Below, in pieces: positions 23,352-29,910 of a stretch of DNA of 33,891 nt. Source of the DNA: Acidobacteriota bacterium (lineage in GTDB: Bacteria; Acidobacteriota; Vicinamibacteria; Vicinamibacterales; Fen-181); the NCBI GenBank assembly GCA_025363775.1, contig JANYLG010000179.1:1-33891 (forward strand), given 5' to 3'. A model generated the notes under the pieces. It searched no databases. It was not told the DNA's origin and saw only the letters and a program-made list of their open reading frames with translations. The translations under genes and the position numbers were made by a program. The number at the start of each line of letters is the position of its first letter. Position 1 is the first letter of the stretch.

Positions 23352-24625
23352 CCGCCATCTCCCGTTATGGCGCGCGGGTGCACCCGGCGACACAGCAGAT
23401 CGTCGCAGCGTGCCGGGAGCGCGGCGAGTTCATCCAGGGGCCGCAAATCGCGGCATTCGAACAGGCGTTCGCGGCCCGGCTGGGTGCACACCATGCGATC
23501 ACGGCGTCCTACGGGCGCATAGCGTTCTACTTCATCCTCAAGGCGCTGCAGATCCCGGCGGGGTCGGAGATCATCCTGCCGGCGCTCACGTTCTGGGGCG
23601 TCCCGGAGCTGGCGCGGGTGGCGGGCCTGACGGTGCGCTTCGCGGACGTGGACCCGGCCACGTTCTGCATGGACCCGGCGGCACTCGAGCGGACGATCAC
23701 GGAGAAGACGCGGGCGGTGGTGCCGACGCATCTCTACGGCCTTCCGTGCGACATGGACGCCATTCTCGACATTGCCGGACGGCACAACCTGGCGGTCGTC
23801 GAGGACTGCGCGCACGCCCTTGGCGCGACCTACCGTGGCCGCCCGGTGGGGACATTCGGCGACGGCGCGCTCTTCAGCTTCCAGACGTTGAAACCGCTGA
23901 ATTGCTATGGCGGCGGGATGGCGGTGGTCCGGGAGGCGACGGTCGCGGAGCGCGTGCGGCAGCAGGTGGAAGCGCTCCCGTGGCCGGACGAGAAGAGGAT
24001 CGCGAACAAGCTGCTCGTCGGGCGGCTGCAGCGGATCTTCACCCGGCCCCGGGTGTTCACCTTCACGGGGTTCCCGATTCTCTGGGTGTCGAGCTATACC
24101 GGCTCGCAGCCGGACGTGTACCTCTGGGAGAAGATCCGCTCGCTCAATCCGCTGCCCGAGGACTACCTCGAACGGTGCAGCAATGTGCAGGCGACGCTGG
24201 GCCTGGCCGGGCTCGATCTGCTCGACGGCTGGACGGCCGCCACGCGGTCTCACGCGCACGCGATGAACGCGGCGCTCGGCGACCTGCCAGGCGTGCAAGT
24301 GCCCAGCGAGCAACCGGAGCGCACGCACGTCTACTACCAGTACTGCCTCTCCGGACCCGACCGCGATGGGCTGGTGCGCGATTGCATCCGGCGTGGCGTG
24401 GACACCGAGACGCTGCACGTAGACGTGTGCACGCGTCTCGACCTGTTCGGCGGGGAGCGCTCGGAGGCCCCGGGGGCGGATCGCGCCGCGCAGGCCATCC
24501 AGGTCCCGGTCTACGCGTCGCTCACCGACCAGCAGTCGCGGCGGGTCGTGAGGGTCGTCCGGGAGGCCATCGCCCGGCGCCTTCCGGCCGCTGCGACGCC
24601 TCCTTCCCAGGGTGTCAGCGTGTGA
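23345..24625 (+). CDS. DegT/DnrJ/EryC1/StrS-family PLP aminotransferase (copy 1)
   Basis: 426 aa. PLP enzyme of the sugar-aminotransferase superfamily. The PLP-binding Lys is K183 in FSFQTLKPLN, followed by GGGM; EDCAHALGATY holds the Asp that contacts the pyridine nitrogen; PTHLYGLPCD and ILPALTF are also conserved. The C-terminal part (HVDVCTRLDLFGG) is shared with the second copy at 25398 but is not a motif I know from classical StrS enzymes, so this is a distinct subfamily. Starts 7 bases inside the radical SAM gene, and its stop overlaps the DedA start (GTGA). Family members aminate keto-sugars, but some act on other carbonyls. Confidence 0.87.
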   Translation: MLTAISRYGARVHPATQQIVAACRERGEFIQGPQIAAFEQAFAARLGAHHAITASYGRIAFYFILKALQIPAGSEIILPALTFWGVPELARVAGLTVRFADVDPATFCMDPAALERTITEKTRAVVPTHLYGLPCDMDAILDIAGRHNLAVVEDCAHALGATYRGRPVGTFGDGALFSFQTLKPLNCYGGGMAVVREATVAERVRQQVEALPWPDEKRIANKLLVGRLQRIFTRPRVFTFTGFPILWVSSYTGSQPDVYLWEKIRSLNPLPEDYLERCSNVQATLGLAGLDLLDGWTAATRSHAHAMNAALGDLPGVQVPSEQPERTHVYYQYCLSGPDRDGLVRDCIRRGVDTETLHVDVCTRLDLFGGERSEAPGADRAAQAIQVPVYASLTDQQSRRVVRVVREAIARRLPAAATPPSQGVSV

Positions 24626-25215
24626 ACCCCGCACACTGGCCGGGCGGCCTCGCCTACATCGTCGTGTTCATCGCCGCGGCGCTCGAAGGCGAGGTCGTGT
24701 TCGTGACGGCTAGCGTGCTGGTGGGCCGGGGCGAACTGCACCCGCTCGGCGTCCTGATGGCCGGGGCGCTCGGCGGATCGACGGGCGACCAGTTCTGCTA
24801 CTACGCGTTGCGCGGGCGATTGCACCGATGGCTCGAACGGTTCCCGGGCATCGCGCGCCACCAGCGCGCGGTGGTCGCACGGGTTGAGCGCCACTCGACC
24901 ATCATGGTGCTGGCCTGCCGATTCCTGCCGGGTCTGCGAGTGGCGATTCCCGCCGCCTGCGCCTACGGCGGGGTCCCGGCCCTGAAGTTCAGCGGCCTGA
25001 ACATGGTCAGCGCGCTCGCGTGGGCGTCGACGATCATGTCGGTCGTCGCCTGGGGCGGTCCGGCGGCAATGGCGTGGATCGGCTTCAAGGGCTGGTGGGC
25101 GATTGCCGTCCCCGCGGTGATGATCGTGCTGTTCTTCCGGTGGCTGGGAAAGGCGTCCACCACGCTCGAGGACGAGCCGTCGGAGAGGAGAAAAGGGCGT
25201 TCGCGCGATGGTTGA
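24622..25215 (+). CDS. DedA/SNARE-associated-type inner-membrane protein
   Basis: 197 aa, GTG start overlapping the aminotransferase stop. Membrane segments with re-entrant-loop character: an acidic LEGEVVF segment near the start and the family signature around ACRFLPGLRVAIPAACAYGG (about 95-115), with GDQFCYYALRGR. DedA proteins are lipid transporters or scramblases; some recycle undecaprenyl phosphate or phosphatidylethanolamine. The C-terminus is a basic tail (RRKGRSRDG). Its position inside a biosynthetic operon suggests that it moves a lipid-linked product or carrier. Confidence 0.87.
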   Translation: MNPAHWPGGLAYIVVFIAAALEGEVVFVTASVLVGRGELHPLGVLMAGALGGSTGDQFCYYALRGRLHRWLERFPGIARHQRAVVARVERHSTIMVLACRFLPGLRVAIPAACAYGGVPALKFSGLNMVSALAWASTIMSVVAWGGPAAMAWIGFKGWWAIAVPAVMIVLFFRWLGKASTTLEDEPSERRKGRSRDG

Positions 25216-25234
25216 CCGACCGCGGCGCTGCTCG

Positions 25235-25264
25235 GGCGGGGCGAATTCAGGCGGGGCGAATTCA
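25235..25264. repeat. Tandem 15-bp duplication just upstream of a promoter
   Basis: GGCGGGGCGAATTCA occurs twice back to back (25235-25249 and 25250-25264), ending one base before the -35 of the promoter at 25266. This is where an activator would bind on the same face as polymerase, but a simple duplication is equally possible. GAATTC recurs in the spacer. Confidence 0.6.
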
Positions 25265-25265
25265 C

Positions 25266-25293
25266 TTGACGCGCGAATTCCCGCAGCGATAAT
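25266..25293 (+). promoter_or_regulatory. Strong sigma-70 promoter for aminotransferase copy 2
   Basis: TTGACG (25266-25271), 16-base spacer, GATAAT (25288-25293): five of six consensus matches in each box, the best promoter in the window. Predicted start near 25300, giving a leader of about 98 bases before the ATG at 25398. Confidence 0.7.
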
Positions 25294-25397
25294 CAGCGCT
25301 CGTATGACAGGCCATCGACCAGCCCGCCCTCAGGGATGTGGCTGGCTGGATGGACACGGGATTGTTGGCAGCACACAGCCGGAAGGAAGGCGACATC

Positions 25398-26681
25398 ATG
25401 GCCGCTATCGCGAGATATGGCATGCGGATGGTGCCGGACGCAGAGCAAATCGTCCGGCAATGCCGCCAGCGCGGACAACTCGTTCAGGGACCGCACATCG
25501 CGGCCTTCGAAGAGGAGTTCGCTCGCTTCCTTGGCCAGGGGCACGTACGTGCGGTCTCCCTGGAATATGGACGCATGGCTCTCCTTGACATCCTGAAGTC
25601 CATGAAGTTCCCTCCGGGTTCGGAGATCATCGTGCCGGCGCTGACGTTCTGGGTGGTCCCGGAGATCACCAGAGTGGCGGGCCTGAAGCCCGTGTTCGCC
25701 GACATCGACCCGGCCACGTTCACCTTGAGTCCAGCAGCGATGGAGCGCGCGATTACACCCAATACTCGCGCGGTGCTGCCGACACACCTCTACGGACTTT
25801 CCTGCGATCTCGATCCGATCCTGGCGCTCGCCCGCCGTCATGATCTGAAGGTGATCGAGGATTGTGCACATTCGCTGGGAGCCACCTATCGTGGCCAGAT
25901 GGTGGGCACGTTCGGCGATGCCAGCTTCTTCAGCTTTCAAGCCTTCAAGCCGCTGAACACCTTTGGGGGCGGCATGGCATGGATGCGGGACGCCGAACTG
26001 GCGCGGCGGGTTGGCGAGTATGCCGATGCAGAACCCTGGCCCAGTGAAGAGCGGGTGAAGAGCATCTTGCGCGCTGGCTGGTGGCAGCGAACGTTCATTC
26101 GGCCCACCGTGTTCACGTATTCCGGGTTCCCGATCTGGTGGGCCGCTTCCTGGCTGAACACGAAACCGGACCGGTTCCTCTGGGAGAAGGTCCAGCGCCT
26201 CGATCCGCTGCCTGCCCACTACGGGGGCAGGTTCTCCAATGTCCAGGCGGCGCTCGGACGGGCCGGACTGGCACGGCTACCCGAATTCATCGAGCGAACC
26301 AGACGGCATGCGCGGATGCTGGATGCACTTCTTGGAGATATTCCTGGTGTGAGCGTGCCTCGCACACCGCCAGATCGCACCCACGTCTACTATCAGTACT
26401 GCGCCTATGTCCCGGATCATGAAGAACTCGTTCGGAGTTGTATCCGAAGAGGCGTGGATGTGGCGCCAATGCACGTGGATGTATGCACCCGCATGGAACT
26501 GTTCGGTGGGCACGGTCCGGAAGCCAAAGGCGCCGAGAAGGCTGCGACGGCTGTTCAAGTTCCAGTGTACGAATCGCTTGCGGACCACGAAATCGAGCGG
26601 ATCGGCCGGAGGGTGAGAACGCAGGTACTGAGACAGACCCGCCGCCCGAGGGCTGCCGGTGGCAGCGAGCCCGGACACTGA
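25398..26681 (+). CDS. DegT/DnrJ/EryC1/StrS-family PLP aminotransferase (copy 2)
   Basis: 427 aa. Paralog of the 23345 gene along its whole length: both begin with an AIxRYG motif and share EDCAH.LGATYRG, VGTFGD, FSFQ..KPLN..GGGMA and HVDVCTR. The PLP Lys is K184. I chose the ATG at 25398 because AAGGAAGG precedes it and it matches the start of copy 1. Copy 2 looks slightly less GC-rich at third positions and has its own strong promoter, unlike copy 1. The copies could act on different keto substrates, in sequence or as a heterodimer. It ends 92 bases before the convergent nth gene. Confidence 0.87.
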   Translation: MAAIARYGMRMVPDAEQIVRQCRQRGQLVQGPHIAAFEEEFARFLGQGHVRAVSLEYGRMALLDILKSMKFPPGSEIIVPALTFWVVPEITRVAGLKPVFADIDPATFTLSPAAMERAITPNTRAVLPTHLYGLSCDLDPILALARRHDLKVIEDCAHSLGATYRGQMVGTFGDASFFSFQAFKPLNTFGGGMAWMRDAELARRVGEYADAEPWPSEERVKSILRAGWWQRTFIRPTVFTYSGFPIWWAASWLNTKPDRFLWEKVQRLDPLPAHYGGRFSNVQAALGRAGLARLPEFIERTRRHARMLDALLGDIPGVSVPRTPPDRTHVYYQYCAYVPDHEELVRSCIRRGVDVAPMHVDVCTRMELFGGHGPEAKGAEKAATAVQVPVYESLADHEIERIGRRVRTQVLRQTRRPRAAGGSEPGH

Positions 26682-26716
26682 ACCCACGGATTGAGGGTGG
26701 CGGCGGCTCGCGACCC

Positions 26717-26774
26717 GTCATCGTCAGGTTCCGACTGACACCGTGAGTTCCGACTGACAAGCGTCAGAACCGAC
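26717..26774. repeat. Degenerate 20-bp repeat, inverted relative to the 21.6-kb minisatellite
   Basis: Three copies with period exactly 20, starting at 26723 (GTCAGGTTCCGAC), 26743 (GTGAGTTCCGAC) and 26763 (GTCAGAACCGAC). Each is a near match to GTCAGTTCCGAC, the reverse complement of the 21.6-kb unit core. The TCATC before the first copy extends the match. It fills the gap between copy 2 and nth and touches the nth stop codon. Confidence 0.7.
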
Positions 26775-27433
26775 TATGTGACTCCCACCCGCGGACACCA
26801 CCGGCTGATCACGCAGGCGGAGCAGCGCGGGCGGATTGGCCGGCACACGTTCTGCCCCCACGTTACCAGGTACAGGTTGATGTCGGCCCACCACCGGCGA
26901 TCGGCCACGAGGTAGAGCGCCTGCTCGGTCTGCTCGGGCGTCCTGGTCGTCACCCAGCCAAGGCGGTTCGAGATGCGGTGAACGTGCGTGTCCACGCAGA
27001 TGTTGTCCCGGCTCGCAAAGGCGAGGATCAGCACCAGGTTCGCGGTCTTCCTGCCGACGCCCGGCAACGTCAGCAGGTCCTCCATGGTTTCCGGCACACT
27101 CCCGCCAAAACGCTCGATCAGAACCCGGCAGGTCGCCCGTACGTGTCGTGCTTTGTTCCGGTAGAAGCTCACCGGGTAGATGAGTGTCTCGACCTGGCGC
27201 GTGGTGAGCAGGGCCATCTTCGCCGGCGTAGCCGCCACCCGGAACAAGCGCTCGGAGGCGGCGTGGGTCGTGGCGTCCTGCGTCCTGGCCGAGAGCAGCG
27301 TGCCGATGAGGATGTGGAACGCGTGGCGGTGGCGCGACTCGGCGATCTTCTCGATGGCGGGGAGTTCGTGGTCCCTGATGGCGCGGGCCAGCGCGCGCAT
27401 CACCTGGGGAATCGGTAGCAACCGGGGGGGCAT
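26774..27433 (-). CDS. nth: Endonuclease III (HhH-GPD DNA glycosylase/AP lyase)
   Basis: 219 aa. Removes oxidised pyrimidines and cuts AP sites. Helix-hairpin-helix LPGVGRKTANLVL with catalytic K129, general acid D148 in VDTHVHR, and a C-terminal 4Fe-4S motif with C-x6-C-x2-C-x5-C spacing (CRPIRPRCSACVISRWC). All key residues are present. I used the ATG at 27433; the frame also contains an upstream TTG at 27439, which is less likely. A GGAG lies 9 bases upstream. Last gene of the minus-strand run. Confidence 0.94.
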   Translation of the reverse strand: MPPRLLPIPQVMRALARAIRDHELPAIEKIAESRHRHAFHILIGTLLSARTQDATTHAASERLFRVAATPAKMALLTTRQVETLIYPVSFYRNKARHVRATCRVLIERFGGSVPETMEDLLTLPGVGRKTANLVLILAFASRDNICVDTHVHRISNRLGWVTTRTPEQTEQALYLVADRRWWADINLYLVTWGQNVCRPIRPRCSACVISRWCPRVGVT

Positions 27434-27509
27434 GGACAAGGTCTCCAGCGAGAGCGGGGCTATCCGAGCACGGGCGAGGGGATGCGACGGGTCAGGAGAA
27501 CTGTCGGCT

Positions 27510-27782
27510 TCACGCGCGCGCCTTGTAAGCCTCGCGGCATTTCTCTGAGCAGAAGTAACGAACCCCGCCGCTGCGCTCGGTGAGGCTGACGGCGTTGGAC
27601 GGAGGAAGGAACGTCCCGCAGACGGGATCGCGGACCATCTGGACGCCGCGCTCCAGAGGCCTGCCTCGCCGGCCCTCGTGCTGGGTTGCGCCGTCGATGA
27701 CGCCGGCCACCACCCGCCACAGCGCCCTGAGCACGAGCATCACGAGCAGGAGCAGCAGGACGAAGCGGAGCAGGATTCCCAT
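27510..27782 (-). CDS. Membrane-anchored small YHS-domain protein
   Basis: 90 aa. A single N-terminal transmembrane helix (about 4-28, rich in Leu/Val), a short Arg-rich linker, then a YHS/TRASH-like module (about 48-88) with DPVCGTFLPP and YFCSEKCREAY. The three cysteines (C55, C79, C83 approximately) suit a metal site, such as those in YHS domains of copper-handling proteins. It resembles PP0621-type small proteins often found near DNA repair or histidine kinase genes. Role unknown. 17 bases from the upstream TPR gene. Confidence 0.8.
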   Translation of the reverse strand: MGILLRFVLLLLLVMLVLRALWRVVAGVIDGATQHEGRRGRPLERGVQMVRDPVCGTFLPPSNAVSLTERSGGVRYFCSEKCREAYKARA

Positions 27783-27799
27783 GTCAGCTCTCGGAGACG

Positions 27800-28450
27800 C
27801 TACCTCTTGGACGCGGCCCCCGTGCCGGGCGTCTTCCCGCCGACTTCGGGATGAGCCGACTTCAGGCTCTCGATCGCACGCTTCGCTGTCTGGGCTTCCG
27901 CGGACGTGGGGGCCACCTGGATCAGCTTCTCCCAGGCCGCAACCGCGCCCGGCAGGTCCTGCTTTCCGAACGCGCGTACGATGCCCTGGTTGAGCAGGGT
28001 CTTGGCGTGTCCGGGATCAAGGCGCAGCGACTGCTCGAACTGCTGGAGAGCGCGGTCGGGCTGGTTCAGGTAGTAGAAGCTCACGCCGAGATCGGTGCTG
28101 ACATCCGGGTCTTTCGAGTTGAGCTTCAACGCCTCCTCGTACCAGTTCACCGCGTCGCTGTACCGTTCGGCGTCGAAATACAGATTCCCCAGGGCGCTAC
28201 GGACCTTCGGATCCAACGGATTCTTCTCCGCGGCGGCGCGCAGCGTGCGGACTTGCGCTTCGTCCAGAGGACGAGGCGCCTGCGCAGGAGGCATTGAGCC
28301 CTGCCCCTGGGCTCCCTGCGCCGGCTGGCTGACAGCAGCAGGCGCGGCGGTCACGTGCGGCGGGCGGATCTGCTGGCTGCCGAGCACCCAGCCGACGATC
28401 AGTCCGAAGAAAGCCCCTGCGACGGCGAGTACAATCGATTCTGGTTTCAT
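27800..28450 (-). CDS. TPR-repeat protein with N-terminal membrane anchor
   Basis: 216 aa. A hydrophobic segment (about 7-24) and a Pro/Gln/Ala linker precede three TPR-like units (about 75-185): LRAAAEKNPLDPKVRSALGNLYF, then units with NWYEEALKLNSKDPDV and QFEQSLRLDPGHAK. It is probably a periplasmic or membrane-surface scaffold for protein contacts. It sits in the minus-strand run between the hydrolase and YHS genes, which gives no specific partner. Confidence 0.82.
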   Translation of the reverse strand: MKPESIVLAVAGAFFGLIVGWVLGSQQIRPPHVTAAPAAVSQPAQGAQGQGSMPPAQAPRPLDEAQVRTLRAAAEKNPLDPKVRSALGNLYFDAERYSDAVNWYEEALKLNSKDPDVSTDLGVSFYYLNQPDRALQQFEQSLRLDPGHAKTLLNQGIVRAFGKQDLPGAVAAWEKLIQVAPTSAEAQTAKRAIESLKSAHPEVGGKTPGTGAASKR

Positions 28451-28477
28451 GGCCAGTCCAAGTGGGGAACCACCTGA

Positions 28478-29191
28478 TCATAACAGCGTGCGACGGAACC
28501 AGTCCACCAGCGACGCTGCAAGGTCGGGTTGACGGCTGATCATGGCGGTGCCATGCCCCGCGCCGGTCAGGAGGCGAAGGTCCCGGACTCCAGGTCCCGA
28601 ACGGGCGAGCTGTCGCGCCGAGTTCGCCGAGTAGTTGTCTTCCAGGCTGGCGATGAGCAGGGCGGGCCGGTCGGCGTACTTCTTGAACGCGGCTTCGGGC
28701 CGCAGGCCCCGGTAGTCGAGGCCGGGCGACAACAGAACCAGCGAACGGACGGTCGGATCGTTTGCGGCAAACAGGATAGCCAGGTTGGCACCGATCGAGG
28801 CGCCCGCGAAGCCGATGCGGTTGGGCTCCACCTCGCGGCGCGACGCCAGGAATGCGCGCGCCGCCTTCACGTCGGCCGTCATCTTCGTCAGTTCCTGGAG
28901 ATCGGTGCCCGCGGGGGGCGGCCCGGACGCCCCGTGGCCGCGCAAGTCAATCGCCAGCGCCACGAACCCGGCATCGGCCAGCCGGGTCGCCACCGCGTGC
29001 CAGTCCTCCCGGGTCCGGCTGAGCGCGTGCAGCAGGATGACGCCCGGCCCGGACCTCGCCGGCAGATATAGCGTCCCCGCGATCGTCACGCCATCGTCGG
29101 TCCGGAACGACACGTCCTGCGGCGTCGCGGCCAGCAGGCAGCCGGCCGAGAGCACGAGCAGCGTGGCCAGCACCAGCATTCGGCGCGTCAC
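28478..29191 (-). CDS. Exported alpha/beta hydrolase (dienelactone-hydrolase-like)
   Basis: 237 aa. Signal peptide about 1-22, with a Cys at 18 that could be lipidated but whose lipobox (LSAGC) is imperfect. The catalytic triad candidates are S132 in GASIG, Asp in SLEDNY (about 185) and His in GAGHGT (about 214). RGHGASGP and LLHALSRTREDW, the oxyanion-side strand, are typical of this fold. The substrate is unknown; an esterase or peptidase role is possible. Separated by two bases from the pdxJ stop, so co-transcribed with it. Confidence 0.85.
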   Translation of the reverse strand: MTRRMLVLATLLVLSAGCLLAATPQDVSFRTDDGVTIAGTLYLPARSGPGVILLHALSRTREDWHAVATRLADAGFVALAIDLRGHGASGPPPAGTDLQELTKMTADVKAARAFLASRREVEPNRIGFAGASIGANLAILFAANDPTVRSLVLLSPGLDYRGLRPEAAFKKYADRPALLIASLEDNYSANSARQLARSGPGVRDLRLLTGAGHGTAMISRQPDLAASLVDWFRRTLL

Positions 29192-29193
29192 AT

Positions 29194-29901
29194 CTACTCC
29201 AGCAGCGCGACCATCTCGCGCACCGCGCGCTCGAGGCCGACGAGGGCCGCGCGGGCGACGATGCTGTGGCCGATATTGAGCTCCACGATCTCGCGGATCG
29301 CGGCAACCTGATGGATGTTGACGTAGGTGAGCCCGTGGCCGGCCAGCACCTCGAGGCCCTGCGCCGCGGCCGCGGTCGCGGTCCTCTGGACCTCTTCGAG
29401 ACGCGCCGGGCGGTCTGCCGGGGAGGCATCTGAGTACCCTCCGGTGTTGATTTCGATCGCGTCGGCGCCCACATCCCGCGACGCCGCCACCTGGGCGGAA
29501 TCGGCATCGATGAAGATGCTGACGCGGATGCCGGCCGCGCGGAGCGCGGCAGCCGCCTCGGATACGGCCGCACGGTTCGCGATGACATCGAGACCGCCCT
29601 GGGTGGTCAGCTCGTGCGGTTGCTCCGGGACGAGCGTGATCTGGTCCGGCCGGACACGAGCCGCGATGACCGTCATCTCCGCCGTCGCTGCCATCTCCAT
29701 GTTCAGCTTCGTCGAGACGACCTGCCGCAGCAGTTCGACGTCGCGTTCCTTGATGTGCCGGCGGTCGCCCCGCAGATGGACCGTGATCCCATGCGCACCG
29801 GCCAGCTCGGCCAGGATGGCCGCCGCCACCGGCTCCGGCTCACGAGCCTTGCGGGCCTCGCGGATCGTCGCAATGTGATCGATGTTGACGGCTAGTCGCA
29901 T
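29194..29901 (-). CDS. pdxJ: Pyridoxine 5'-phosphate synthase PdxJ
   Basis: 235 aa, TIM-barrel enzyme closing the ring of vitamin B6 from 3-amino-2-oxopropyl phosphate and 1-deoxyxylulose 5-phosphate. NIDHIATIR at the start, HLRGDRRHI, LVPE and TQGGLDV are the family motifs, and INTGGYSD and GHGLTYVN line the phosphate site. Full length. In many genomes pdxJ precedes acpS; here it is followed by a hydrolase. Nine bases after the aldolase-SDR stop. Confidence 0.95.
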   Translation of the reverse strand: MRLAVNIDHIATIREARKAREPEPVAAAILAELAGAHGITVHLRGDRRHIKERDVELLRQVVSTKLNMEMAATAEMTVIAARVRPDQITLVPEQPHELTTQGGLDVIANRAAVSEAAAALRAAGIRVSIFIDADSAQVAASRDVGADAIEINTGGYSDASPADRPARLEEVQRTATAAAAQGLEVLAGHGLTYVNIHQVAAIREIVELNIGHSIVARAALVGLERAVREMVALLE

Positions 29902-29910
29902 ACTCTCTCC

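Noticed and set aside
23078-25215. Long alternative plus-strand frames across the aminotransferase gene (515 and 649 aa)
   Set aside because: Only the 23345-24625 frame carries PLP motifs; the 649-aa frame becomes real only in its last third, as the DedA gene.
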